NCBI GenBank assembly: GCA_032622095.1 | Contig: CP136065.1 | Coordinates: 39,001,503-39,065,502 of the forward strand | DNA: 64,000 nt | Reading direction: 5' to 3' | DNA from: Siphonodentalium dalli | Taxonomy: Eukaryota; Mollusca; Scaphopoda; Gadilida; Siphonodentaliidae | Program-made: the position numbers and the translations under genes | Notes under the pieces: generated by a model | The model's database searches: none | Told to the model about the DNA's origin: nothing | Seen by the model: the letters and a program-made list of their open reading frames with translations, nothing else | Shown here: piece by piece, positions 12,521 through 24,524 of the stretch | Layout: the number at the start of each line of letters is the position of its first letter | How positions within the stretch are numbered: position 1 is the stretch's first letter

Positions 12521-12807
12521 AGTTCTGACATTTTAGAACCTCTAGAGGGAACATATCATTTTAACTTCAAATTAGTTCCCTCGTCAACCAAATGTTAAAT
12601 GTAAAATACAGTGCCATTACAACTTCCATAGAACATCGATACTACCAACAGTACCTAGTCCCCAGTTAACATGGACCACATTAACAGACAATTATATATG
12701 GTCAATATATCACCCATGTGGCTTTAGTCATGATAGTGTCAATGTTTTCTCTGCACAATATAACTTCAAATTAAATTTAACCAAAAAAATAAAATATAGC
12801 TCAATAC
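12521..12807. other. Non-coding part of block C, copy 1
   Basis: This stretch is colinear with about 51225-51480 in the fourth unit (shared 'aacttcaaattagttccctc', 'ccccagttaacatggaccac'). I see no motif beyond the helicase relic. It is presumably the tail of the decayed Helitron or its flank. Confidence 0.55.
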
Positions 12808-13005
12808 TTCAAATACAGGTATTTCCTTCATGTAAGAAGACACTAACACTAACTCTAACCCTAATGCTAGCCCTAACCCTAGCCCTAACCATAACCATAA
12901 CTCTAGCCCTAACCATAGCCCTGACCCTAACCCTAACACATATGGAGAATGGAGGGTGGTGCGTAGTTTTGTGTATTCTGACATGAAGGATATACCCAAA
13001 TACAT
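12808..13005. mobile_element. Inverted-repeat-flanked insertion with degenerate telomeric repeats
   Basis: Positions about 12841-12935 are a degenerate (TAACCC)n tract (ctaaccctaatgctagccct and variants), the TTAGGG telomere repeat read on the other strand. It is flanked by inverted segments: aaatac-ggtat-tccttcatg at 12812-12833 and its reverse complement around 12981-13003. The paralogous block near 51500-51520 lacks the whole stretch, so it is an insertion or gain in this unit. Telomere-like open frames across it (Leu-Gly or Val-Arg repeats) are artefacts. Confidence 0.7.
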
Positions 13006-13359
13006 TTAGTCCATGGGTGATCTGATGCATGTACCTTAGTTTTATTAAATTATAATAATGCTGTAGTATATGCATAATAGTCCCAGATACACATTAATTG
13101 TATTATTTCGCCTGTGGGTGGCTTGAGCTCACTCCCCGAACCAACATATTGTGTTTACACGATGTGTAGCACACGTTATTAATTTATGGCTGGAGCCATG
13201 AATTAAATGTTTAAATTTGATTGTAAGATAACATGTTAATCTGAACGTTTACAGAAGACATCTCCGACTCAAATGAATTATTTCCCTTTATATATTATCG
13301 ATATTAGATCGTTATTATTACCGAGAATTTATTGAAATTGGCGTGCAGTGTCCCTTTAA

Positions 13360-14125
13360 AGGCTGTAGATCGGTATATCATCTCTGTACCGGTATCTTAA
13401 AGTTTTAGATCGATATATCATCTCTATATCGGTATCTTAAGGCTGTATATCGGTATATCATCTCTGTGTCGGTATCTTAAGGCTGTAGATCGGTATATCA
13501 TAGATGTACCGGTATCTTAAGGCTGTATATCGGTATATCATCTCTGTACCGGTATATTAAGGCTGTATATCGGTATATCATATCTGTGTCGGTATCTTAA
13601 GGCTGTATATCGGTATATCATCTCTGTGTCGGTATCTTAAGGCTGTAGATCGGTATATCATGTCTGTATCGGTATCTTAAGGCTGTATATCGGTATATCA
13701 TCTTTGTACCGGTATATTAAGGCTGTATATCGGTATATCATCTCTGTACCGGTATCATAAGGCTGTATATCGGTATATCATCTCTGTACCGGTATCTTAA
13801 GGCTGTAGATCGGTATATCATCACTGTACCCATATCTTAAGGCTGTTTATCGGTATATCATCTCTGTACCGGTATCTTAAGGTTGTAGATCGGTATATCA
13901 TCTCTGTATCGGTATCTTAAGGCTGTAGATCGGTATATCATCTCTGTACCGGTATCTTAAGGCTGTAGATCGGTATATCATCTCTGTATCGGTATCTTAA
14001 GGCTCTATATCGGTATGTCATCTCTGTACCGGTATCTTAAGGCTGTATATCGGTATATCATCTCTGTACCGGTATCTTAAGGCTGCAGATCGGTATATCA
14101 TCTCTGTACCCGTATCTTATATTAG
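13360..14125. repeat. 40-bp minisatellite, ~19 copies
   Basis: The exact 40-bp period is visible from 13360 onward (ggctgtagatcggtatatca, tctctgtaccggtatcttaa). Variation is mostly single substitutions such as gta/gtg and agat/tat. The paralog at about 51910-51965 holds only about one unit, in the same flanking sequence, so the amplification is specific to this copy. Confidence 0.95.
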
Positions 14126-14279
14126 CTCTTATCCATCCTTCCAATTATTTAACTTTAAACGAGCATTGACCATTAAGAAAGTGTATATTTCAACAACCTG
14201 TATGTACTGTATGTTTGAGACACAAATCGTGTCACCTAAACGAATAATCATAACATATATGTACCATATTCATATCACA

Positions 14280-15480
14280 GTCATACGAGACACAAATTTG
14301 AGTCAAACCTAAATATAGAGTCATACCTAAATATAGAGTCATAACTAAATATAGAGTCGTACAGACTGGGGAACACCTTGTCGGGGGAATTACCCAGAAT
14401 CTATTCTGTACCGTAAATACGTTGCGTATTCTACGCGGTCATGTCTAAACTTGTAAGCCTGATGTCGCGGGTGGATATAGTAAATATACATGAATAGAAA
14501 TTGACCAAAATATACACAACACACCCAATTCATCGCCATCAAAATATCGCTGTTGTAATAACCTTTGTGACAGCATGCATTAACGATTGAAAAGCGAAGT
14601 ACAATATAATGTACGCAGACCTTATTCCGTACTCGACGACGCCATGTAATTTTCTCTGTAAATGACCGATGCACATCAAATACCTCGTAAACATGCATTC
14701 CGAGTATCCTCTTATAGGATGGAACTCTCTGAAATAGATTTTATTGCCAGATACTTACGTGTTTTAGTTTTATGCTTGAAAGTATCCACAGAAGGTATGA
14801 GCTCAGTGCAGCTATGAGAGATAACTCTACCTGGAGTTTGAGTATTCAGATCAATCGATTGTATCACACAATGAGTATTCAGATAAAAATACTTTCAAAC
14901 TTTATGGATCCGGGGATAATTTAGAATAATACAATGGGTTCTTTCACTTTGACCTTCTTCAATAGTACAAACCGGAAACAGTATTGGTACTCGCAAGTGA
15001 ATCGGTCGCACGCGCAAGCTAGTGTGAAAGTATATTCTTCTATATCCCCTTCTGGGTGATATCGATATTTATCTAAACGCGTTTTTTTCTATAATTCACT
15101 GTTGGGCGTATTATAAAAATACTTTCAAACTTTATGGATCCGGGGATAATTATCTCTATATTTGGAATTTGTGAAGAAATTTATACGTGTTTGAACAGAC
15201 TTCATAATTTCACGCATAGCCCACGCAAGCATCACATTTGCTAAATAGGGGTAGACCCATCCATGTTGTTCGTTATACCTGTATAGCTTCTTTTTTTGGA
15301 ATGAAGATGAATTTATTACTGACCTCAGACGCAATGTCATTGTCGTCTTTAGCATTTTTGTGACGATGGTGACATCCACATTCCACAGTCTATTGTTTTA
15401 AGTGGGTATGAGGGGGATCATAGGGTGGGCCAAAACATCGGGGGCCGAGGATGGTGATAATTTAGGCATGATAACAGGCC
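14280..15480. repeat. Block B, copy 2 (partial)
   Basis: It begins as in the fourth unit (taaatatagagtc, gaattacccagaatctatt) and includes the conserved tacttacgtgttttag segment. A ~229-bp segment is bracketed by two copies of a ~36-bp direct repeat (aaaatactttcaaactttat then ggatccgggg) near 14886 and 15115. It then resumes with ctctatatttgg and a piece like 21960-22330. The later two thirds of block B is absent. No reading frame is conserved. Confidence 0.8.
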
Positions 15481-16089
15481 TACCATTAAATTATGGTCAA
15501 CTTTTAATCAAGAAGTCGTTCTAAATATTTTTATTTGCTCGTTATTGACAAGTTGTTCAACCCCAATCACCAGACAATACTAACGATGAAGACACAACGT
15601 AACTAGCGATATCTGTCTCAAATGTTATAAACAATTATTTGATCACTGTTAGAAAAGTATTGTATTTATAATCAAATACACCTGGAAAAAAGTTTGTATA
15701 TTGTATTCGTAAGCATAAAATTTAAAACTAATTGAATCGCTCCTCCCTGCACATTGTCAAAATAATAACAAAAGATTCCACACAAATTACTGGCTGGAAA
15801 ATAAAATTACGAGAAGAATTTCAGCCCAATGTTGGTGTGACGGGGGATGTCCACTTTAGTATTTACTGAGATATCTTTGCGCATTAGTAAACGATGGGGA
15901 CTAACTCCATACATATACATGTATGTGTTCTTTGTGAGTCCTTATATTTCCCAATAACAAAGAATATTCAAGTACTATGAAAGTTTAAGGAACAAATACC
16001 CATTTCTGTCAATCTGTATAATTGTGTGGCGACAAGGGGTCGGGTTGTTTCACCCCACCCCTTGTGAACATTTTCAACAACTGGAAATC
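15481..16089. other. Unassigned intergenic sequence
   Basis: No reading frame or repeat that I recognise. AT-rich, with a possible partial repeat of the 'caggttggaaaat' type near 15790 that resembles 35750. Confidence 0.4.
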
Positions 16090-17230
16090 TCGTGTCCAGG
16101 GACTTGGCAATAAGGGTGGTATCTCAGCCCGGTTGGAAATTAAACGCCTGACACAACATATGTTGGAAATTAAAAGCTTGACACAACATGGGTTGGAAAT
16201 TAAACCCGGAGAGCCACATGAAGTTTGGGATCAATGATTAATCGGATGAAAAATGTTGGCTGTAGGGCATGCATGCAAAGAGTACAAACCAAGATGACTT
16301 CCGTATGCCATGTTTTTCAACGAGTTCTGGGGGGAAATGGGTGTGCCATAGGATTTAGTCATGCAAAAGTAAAATACAAGATGACTGCCGGCGGCCATGT
16401 TTTTCATCGAAGTTATTCAAATTCGACATCTCCCATCCAAAATGGCTGATAGCGGCCATTTTATTCAATGAATGATCAGATGAGGGATGTGGACTGTGTA
16501 TGGTGTGTCAACGAAAAATTTGACAGCTCCCATCTAGAGGAACGGAAGATTTGGTGACGATCAGACGAGAGATGTGGCCTGCAGGTTCTGCCAAAGAATT
16601 TAGTCGTGCAAAGATTAAAAGCCAAGGTGTTTAGTTCCCATCGAAAGGTCACCCCGATAATCCATATGAAGTTAGTATCAATCGGAAGAGTTATGTGGCA
16701 TGTAGGGTGCAACTGATTTAGTCATGCAAAGAGTAAAATCCAAGATGGCTGCCACATGCCATATTTTTCAACGAAATTTAGAATCGAGAGGTCACCCCTA
16801 AGCTTCTTGTGATGATTAGTGACGATCGAATGACGGATGTGGCCTGCAGGGTTTGCCAAAAGATTTAATCATGAAAAGAGTGAAATACAAGATGGCTGCC
16901 TGCGGCCATTTTTTTTTTATCGAAAATCGATCAAATTTGATATCTCCCATCTAGAAGTGATCCCAAAAGTGCCTGTAAATTTCAAAACAATTCTCCAATA
17001 AATGCGGGTTGCAGCGCGTGCCGGTGGATTCATATTTGAAATCCAAGATGGCTGCTGGCGACCATGTTTTAACGAAATTCGGGGGGGGGGTGGTAAGCTC
17101 CCATCTAGAGGTCACCCCGAGGATCCATATGAAGTTTGGTCACGATTGGATGAGTGGTGTGACCTGCAGGGTTTGCTAAAAGAAATTATTGACGCACGCA
17201 ATGACACACACATGCACGGACGACGGATAC
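16090..17230. repeat. Repeat family M array, second location
   Basis: This begins with a small three-copy 33-bp direct repeat (ttggaaattaaa, cctgacacaacat) at about 16130-16205. It continues with diverged ~160-bp modules carrying catgcaaagagtaaaatcc, caagatggctgcc and ggccatttt. It ends with cacgcaatgacacacacatg, like the ends of the other M arrays. Open frames within it are not conserved. Confidence 0.82.
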
Positions 17231-17749
17231 CAACCCATAGCAATACATGTGGCTCTGACTGTGTCTAAAAATATGAAAATGCAACAAAATAACTCAAGAA
17301 TGATATAAATTTACTGCTTCGAGGCATGGATAACATTGTACATACAAATCGTGCAATCAATATGAATTCTGGAATTATGTGTACTATAGAACAGAACCGT
17401 CGAGTAAATGGAATTGAGGCATTAAGTCCCCAGCAGTCAGTGATTATTCTTTGACCCGTCCATCGGCCGGATGCTTCATTGGAGAAATATGTAAAAAGAA
17501 CATTTAAAGCCCCATAAACTGATGTAAGACTCCGCAATGGTAAGCTTTACACAAAAGAAACGACATTTTCTCACAAGAGCCGTAAAGTACGCAATGTTCA
17601 AACACAGGAGTTCACGAGGCGAATTCTCAGGACGATTCTGAAGTAATGTTCTTTTGAGGCATATTTCTCAGAGGCTGTCAATTAAATGGGGAGAAATGTC
17701 AGAAAATTATCGACTGAAAGATTTCATCGCCTTTTTCTATATGGTGGCC
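17231..17749. other. Unassigned intergenic sequence
   Basis: A minus-strand open frame at 17265-17537 has no recognisable domain. I see no repeat relation to the rest of the window. Confidence 0.35.
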
Positions 17750-18560
17750 AATGGGTCATTTAAAGGTACATAATCTGATTCGATGGTCCCCATATCCTCC
17801 AGTAACAACAACCACAACGGAATTTCACTAAAAGCCGATTTTGGTATCCACATTAGTTTTTTACCAATAAATACAAACAACAATATACCAAGCACGATAT
17901 CATATTTGCCGAAAAAGTCCTATACTAAGGTTTTTTCTTGGCAGTTTATAGGATGAGTGAGTGTGGTTTTCAAATTCTATATATGATGATGCCTTTAGAT
18001 GTTGTGGAATGCCCCAACAGAATGATGTCATCACAAATGTAGACAAACACATGTCCACGTTTAACCAGTATGTTGTTATAATAACATGTCTATTTGCATG
18101 ATTAAAACATGATTACCGATATGTAAATACGTATATAGAATAGAATAGATTCAACGTTATATACGTTAAATATGTATATATCCGTACGTCACCTATCACA
18201 AGTTACCTTATTTGTTGTTGCTGGAGTTACTTTCGTCGTATTTTATTCCGAAATTAATTTACCATAACACAGATCGTCATACAAAGTCGCAGCGAACTGT
18301 GACATTGCGTGACCTTTCGAACTCTCGCGATGACGTCTGCAGTGCGTGCCCAAATATGTTTGGAACAAGATTACATAATTTTCTGCCAGGTTGCCAAATA
18401 TTCGATGTGGTGAAAAATAACAGATTTCAAAAATCGAAATCTGATAACTCTGAGCTTTAATACGTGGGTGCTCGACTCAAATCAAATATTGTTTACATCC
18501 GAAGCCGAAGAAATAGTAATTTAGGTGCGTTAAATCGGGTTATGCATCCTTAAAGTAGAC
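17750..18560. repeat. Dispersed repeat family A, copy 3 (interrupted)
   Basis: Positions 17760-17830 (gattcgatggtccccatatc) and 18400-18560 (gatttcaaaaatcgaaatct, caaatattgtttacatccga) match the family A copies at 10310-10340 and 10600-10750 in the same order. The ~560 bp between them is not matched and is probably inserted or highly diverged. Confidence 0.65.
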
Positions 18561-18862
18561 CACATTTCAAGCCAGTTATTCTGGGATGTTGTGATGTTCG
18601 CCAGTCAACAGGGACATTCACGGAATGAGATTTCCAGCTGATATGAACAGATTCTGGTTGGTTGGGATTTGTTTGTTCCGTTCGAAACTAATTCGCTTTT
18701 TGGGTGGTTATAAGGGACATAGAATTAAGCAAATTGAACAAAATGCGCAGAAAATCTAGAAACTTTAAATATCGTTGTAGCAAAAAGACATAGTTTGAAG
18801 GAAGAGATAAATCAGCTTGAAATTTCGTGCGGAAACCCTGGGGTCATTTACGATAACATGGA

Positions 18863-19542
18863 CCTTCTGGCAGCTAAAGATTTCGGCCTCAATCAGCAGT
18901 ATAATATATAGATAGAAACGCATGAGTGTCTGGATTTTGAGAAATTATCGCACGAGATTTGTTGGCGGAGCGATACATCGAGTGCGGGACGCAGTCCCGC
19001 ACGAGAGGTATCGCGTTCCGCCAACAAATCGAGTGCGATAATTCGTCAAAATCCAGACACTCATGCGGTTCTATTTTATTACATATCTCCGTATCATAGT
19101 AAGTTGACTCACAATCGTACATCTCCGGTACAGAAAATTTGAATTTAATTGAGTTTTAACGGAATTTTAGGGTTAACGCAAAAATCAGACAGGGAGCCCG
19201 TCTATCCGCGAGTGACCTTGACCCATCTTTAATGATGCGTTTGAAATTAAATTCTGTGCCTCGACAAACATATTCTTGAAATGAAACTACTTGAATGAAT
19301 CATCTCATCGATTGGTCGCTTATTGTTTCTTTATTGTCGTGATTGAAAAAGTAAAAATAGTAACGGCGATAACCAGTCTAACAACACTGAATTAAATAGT
19401 TCCGTCGACAGATTGCACTAGCGCGATTCTGAGAATTATCACACGACTGGAAACTCGTGCGATCATGCGAATTACGTTGATAGATATGCAATAAAATATA
19501 TTATACTGCTTATTGAGGCCGAACTCTTTAGCTGCCAGAAGG
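18863..19542. mobile_element. Nested foldback (inverted-repeat) element
   Basis: Outer arms: ccttctggcagctaaag at 18863 pairs with ctttagctgccagaagg ending 19542; pairing extends inward over about 45 bp (gcagtataatata). Inside the left half is a second, nearly perfect palindrome (about 18918-19066), with arms cgcatgagtgtctggatttt and aaaatccagacactcatgcg and a centre at gacgcagtcc. The whole is about 680 bp with no coding capacity, consistent with a non-autonomous foldback transposon that received another, or a rearranged MITE. I could not identify a clear target duplication. Confidence 0.75.
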
Positions 19543-20702
19543 TTTGAACAACATATCGTGTATATGTCTATATATGGAAGGGAAAACAATAACAGCAGGA
19601 TTCGGAAAATACCTTATCGATATTGATTGGTATATGACCACGAGAGTTCTCATACGTTAGAAGAGCGATTGGAAGGTCTGAATGTTGAATAAGCCATAGT
19701 TTTCGGATGTGTTCAATAAATTGAATACCTGGAACAACTTGGTGTCGAAACAATGATCAAATGATGGACGAGCAAATGATAATTCTGTGAAGTAGATGCT
19801 TGGGTGAGATTTCCATACTGACCGAGCCGAGACAGTTGATACCATGCAATAGCATCACAAGAGCGTATAGTTAGTAAAATACGCATGTCGTAATTCCAAC
19901 AAAGGGCCATAACTCTAGTGAACATTGGTGGCGTAATCTATATTCGAACTTGACTGTATTGTGCGCTAGTAAACACACGTATCGAATTTCATTCAATTCA
20001 GTTGAGTTTGTCTAAAGTTATCATTCGGAAACTAAAAGCGAACGGACGGAAGTACGAACGGACCAATAACATAATACATCGTGTGATCTAAATAAAACGG
20101 CCGTATAAAATTTAAAAACGAAGAATACAAAGTAGAGTACACTTGTCGGTGGGTTCCTATTATTGAATTGTCGTTGATTGTCAGAATATTCTCAATATTC
20201 CCATGCACGGAACGCCATGCACAGAAAAATACCGTCCCATGACATGGGCGAACAAAAAACAGTGACATTATGTACAAATATAGCCTACAGTCCGCAGTCT
20301 GTGGTGTTATTCCAAATAATTGACGAAATCTTGCTTCGAAAACAGTGAAATTCAACGAATGGCAGGGGAAAAAAATCGTTTCAAATTTTTAATATTCGGT
20401 TTTAATCTAGTTTGTATGTGTTTAGACATCAAAGCTACGAAACCATATAATGCGCAAGAACTTAATATTATCTATATTATATTCATCAAAAGCGGTGAAT
20501 ATATTACATATAACACTCACTTTAAGGCTCAGGAATACACGAGGTGGGGTTTAAGCATACGGAAAAGAACGCCTTCTATGTATACCTAGGGTTATAGCGA
20601 CTGCATCATCAATGCGATGTATTTCAATTAAACTCTTGTCATGCTTGTACTCGTCGATGCACAGATAGGAGTGATGTGATTTTATAACGCATGTGTTATT
20701 TT
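19543..20702. other. Mostly unassigned; one family-A-like patch
   Basis: Positions about 19895-20060 (gggccataactctag, tattcgaacttgact, gttatcattcggaaac) resemble the left part of family A. The remainder has short overlapping open frames on both strands without recognisable domains. Confidence 0.4.
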
Positions 20703-21041
20703 CTATATAACGTTATTATCAAGATCTATGAGTGCGTCAGTATCACTAACAATGCCAATAAGTGTGCCGTTTTGTATATAATAATTGTTGTCGTTAACAT
20801 ATCTGGCATTATTGACATCAAAATCATCAGTATTAAACGAAACACCAACAGTTGGTAATGATGAATTACAATAATTGCGTTCGTATATAGTATAGCGTTT
20901 GTTTGGTGCATTAGATTTTGCTGTATCTGCACAATATATAGGAATTGCTTTATCACCATGCTGAATATGCATGTTTATCTCCTCTGTATAATTGTAAGCC
21001 TTCTTAGGCACCATTGTTCTTCTAGGGCCATACCACGCCAA
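20703..21041 (-). CDS. Possible coding fragment, unknown protein
   Basis: An open frame of 112 codons on the minus strand. The nominal start is TTG directly after an in-frame stop; the first ATG is at codon 10. The product is rich in Asn, Asp and Tyr, has few rare residues, and ends DTDALIDLDNNV. That composition is more protein-like than neighbouring random frames, but I recognise no family, signal peptide or membrane segment. It lies immediately left of the third copy of block B and is absent from the other blocks. It could be one exon, a decayed gene fragment, or chance. Confidence 0.25.
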   Translation of the reverse strand: MAWYGPRRTMVPKKAYNYTEEINMHIQHGDKAIPIYCADTAKSNAPNKRYTIYERNYCNSSLPTVGVSFNTDDFDVNNARYVNDNNYYIQNGTLIGIVSDTDALIDLDNNVI

Positions 21042-21109
21042 TTACTTTCTGAGTATTTCCAAATAAACGGAAAACGGCACCAGTACAAAAACAATATACT
21101 TCCTTCGTT

Positions 21110-22330
21110 ACACCATGGAAGTATAATAATGTACGCTGACCTTATTTCGTGCTCGACGGCCAATTGTGCAATATAACTTTCTCTCTAAAGGACCGATGCA
21201 CATCAAATACATCGTAATAATGCATTCCAGGTATCCCCTGATGAGGATGGAACTCTCTGAAATAGATGTTATTGCCAGATACTTACGTGTTTTAGTTTTA
21301 TGCTTGAAAGTATTCACAGTAAGTATACGCTCAGTTGATCTAAGTATAATAGCTATGAGAGATAACTCTAACCGGAGTTTGTGTATGATTATTCAGATCA
21401 ATCGATATTATTATACAATGAGTATTCAGATAAAATCTACTTTAAAACTGTATGGATCCGGTGATGGAACGCTCGTGCTATGTTCCGGTAAACTCAATCG
21501 CATTGACGCCATGGACACTTTTGACTGATTAAGTCCATGTATTCCCGGGGGACGGCTAAGCTCTCCTCGCCATGCACGAATCGTTGTCTTCTGAACGACA
21601 CAGATAAATTTAATATAACAAAGTTGTGTAAGGCTATACAAAATAAACACCAATAAATTATCATCACATTTTCTTGGACAATTAGGGTGGAGCATTTTAT
21701 GTTTTATCATTTAAATTACTGCGCCACATTCAGTGACAAAACAGTCCTATATACACGAATGCATACATTGTACTAAATTATATACGCATCAGTAAAATGT
21801 AATTTGTGCAAATAAACATTGATAAATTATAATCCAACTATTTGTAGTTGTGTCGTCTACATTGATGTATGGGTCTATCATATGAAGAACGTTATGGATA
21901 AGTTACGCAAGTGAAACTAGTTCATACATAACTACAATATTGTTATGTTTAAGAGCATAATTATTCCCAATCTCTCTATATTTGGTATTTGTGAAGTACT
22001 GTACACGTGTTTGAACAGACGTCGGCATTCCTCGGCCCATACAGCCGTCACTGAGATTTGCCAATCAGGGGTAGACCCATCCATGTGGTTCCTTACCTGT
22101 GTAGCTATACTTTGACGATAATGTGTTCCTCCACTTAGACACAATGTCATGTCGAGCATGTGTGTGAGACTGGTGATATCCACAGTCAACAGTGCATTGT
22201 TTTGAAGTGGATATGAGGGGATCATGAGGGGGGCCAACACATCGGGGATGGGGGCTGAGGATAATCTAGGCATTTATCGTAATCTAGGCATTTATCGTTA
22301 TGGCATAATGACAGGTCTACCATCAAATTA
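21110..22330. repeat. Block B, copy 3 (partial)
   Basis: Colinear with 14590-15480 and with 52400-52820. Landmarks are ctctctaaaggaccgatgca (21180), tacttacgtgttttag (21280), tggatccggtgatgg (21451), ggacggctaagctctcct (21550) and cgtgtttgaacagac (22007). The plus frame 21166-21528 is partly shared with 2747-3031 but is broken in the copies at 14645 and 52470, so I do not call it a gene. Confidence 0.8.
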
Positions 22331-23703
22331 TGGTCAAATGTGGAAGTCAAGAAGTGATTCTAGACAACTGTCTAATTTTAATCGTGGGTCTCATTATTAA
22401 AATGTTGTTAAACATATTCCTGTTGGTTCGACAACCATGTATCAGGTTCCGAGTCGTCTTAAGACCGAACAATCAGGGACCGAAACAACCAGGTGCCGGA
22501 CCAAATCCCAGGTGCGGAAACGGACATGCAGGTTTCGAAAAAGTACAGATGCCGATACGCCTATAGCATTCGTATGCACATGCGAGTGCCCCCACCTCTG
22601 TCCAGTCAGGTTATTCTGAAAACTATTAAATGGTTACAGTTATAGTTAAACGTCCAATGGGAATCATACGATCACATTTGGATGACAGGATATTTAAATT
22701 TTCAACCGTATTTTGCTTTCCGAAAAGATAGCACAAGCCGGTCTCAAGCTCGCCCAGCGTTAATCTCATCGCTGGATGTGTTTCAGCAGCCCAGTAAAAT
22801 ATGCTGCCACAAAGATGTACCCGTATATGCATATGCTAGATACTATATTACTTTAAACGAAAATGCATCAACTCATAAATTGAATATCCAAAGTAAATAT
22901 GAACATGAATTACCATGTATATATGAGTGATGATGGACACGTGACTGCCATGTATATAAACAGTATATATATTGATTTTTGACTGCAATGTTTTGAACAG
23001 ATGTTAGACAATAACGATGATGATGACACGGATTAACACGGTTTATTATCCACAATCTGGCCATCTGATTAAACAACAGTTACTGGCAGTACGTATGACA
23101 AAATAAATTACGTTCCATAGTCTGTAACAATACACTTAAGAGACATACCGTATATGTTGGTATGTAGTTAACTGAGACTGGAAGTTCCCTAGATACAATA
23201 TTTTGCATTGATATAATGGTGTTTGGTGTATTAAGAGTCATTCTGCATATACCGACTGGCCATTTTACTGATATAACTGGGACAGGTGGCCAAGTTTACA
23301 GGATACAAGTCGCATGAGGACAACAAAATTAGTTAAGCGCGTATTTGCTATCTACGAACAGGGAGGGTAAGTCGATTAGTATATCTGACAAGTTTTCAGT
23401 TGCTTCTGATGGTCAGTGATTTCTAAGCGCAGTACATTTCGGAGTGATTTCCTTCAACAGTAGAAACTGACGATTAACCCCAATTAACGAAACCAAACTG
23501 ATATAACCGAGCGATTATAATTCCCGACAAAAAATCAGTATGATAAAAGTGATGATAAAATAAGATAGTTTATTATACGCTCAACAATAGATTGTAGGAG
23601 AAATCGCTAACAGATAATAACAGTTATCCATCGCTAGCAGTGAAGATATAGAAACTTACACTTTCATTGTAGCTTTGACGTTACGGACGTATGTGACGTA
23701 ATC
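22331..23703. other. Unassigned intergenic sequence
   Basis: No convincing gene. A short GC-richer stretch near 22470-22560 has repeated 'accaggtgccgga' and 'caggtgcggaaac' wording, possibly a tiny decayed tandem repeat. Overlapping open frames are short and mutually shadowing. Confidence 0.35.
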
Positions 23704-23814
23704 CAAATTCTATACGAAAGTTATTAACCTCGTCCACTAAATTTGATTCGAGCCTCGCTAAACTCGGCTCGAATCAAATTAGTGCACTCGGATAATACAT
23801 TTCGTATAGAATTG
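23704..23814. repeat. 111-bp hairpin
   Basis: The two arms (caaattctatacgaaa to gattcgagcc, and ggctcgaatc to tttcgtatagaattg) pair over nearly 50 bp around a small loop near 23757-23763. A structure this perfect suggests a recent foldback insertion. Confidence 0.85.
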
Positions 23815-24524
23815 CGACTCATTAGAGATCCTCTACGTATTGCACTTCACCAAAGCAAGCAGATTGCAAGTAACAGAAAGTACAAGATAAGCTAAAATTT
23901 ATAAGCATAGATCTGTTAAAGACAAAGTCCACACTGACATTAAATTAAACATATATATATGTAACATTGTGTTTTATGCTAATAAATGTTATGTTATGAT
24001 ATGTTGTGTCATGTTATAACATTTAACAAGCGTGAATATACCCTACATGTGATTCGTGATTAAATACAAAATTTCCAACGTTTGTAAAGTGTATGTTATA
24101 AAACGTTTGAGCAACATCAAATAAATATTTCATCAAGTCAGTGTATGCATTGCACCCCATTATGAGATGATTTGCAGTTTCAATTTGTTTCTCATCACAC
24201 GTGAGACTTTGACTTTGGCTGCACTGATATAACATTGGCGGTGTCATATTTAAAACAATTCCAACTGCACCCCCCTGCCCATGTTTCCAACTCTAGGAAA
24301 TTTAATATGCAGTCCCAACCCCATTGAATTGGTAATACGTGTCCAAACTAACACCCCCTGAGGTTGGAAGATGTCAAACTGATGGCCATTCAGTCTCAAT
24401 TTTGACTGAAGTTACTATAATCTTGCTCCAAAAACGAGATAATATTCACTATTATTCACTATATATTCGTTGGAAACATTCAAACTACCGTTGATTCAGG
24501 TGTAAAATTCCAACCTAGACACAC
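23815..24524. other. Unassigned intergenic sequence
   Basis: No recognisable gene. A minor ATGTTATG-type simple repeat lies near 23980-24020. The minus open frame at 24023-24247 has no identifiable domain. Confidence 0.35.

Noticed and set aside
12841-12935. Chromosome end or telomere
   Set aside because: The tract is short, degenerate, internal and bracketed by inverted repeats.
12766-13075. Leu-Gly and Val-Arg repeat proteins on the minus strand
   Set aside because: Artefacts of translating the degenerate TTAGGG-type repeat.
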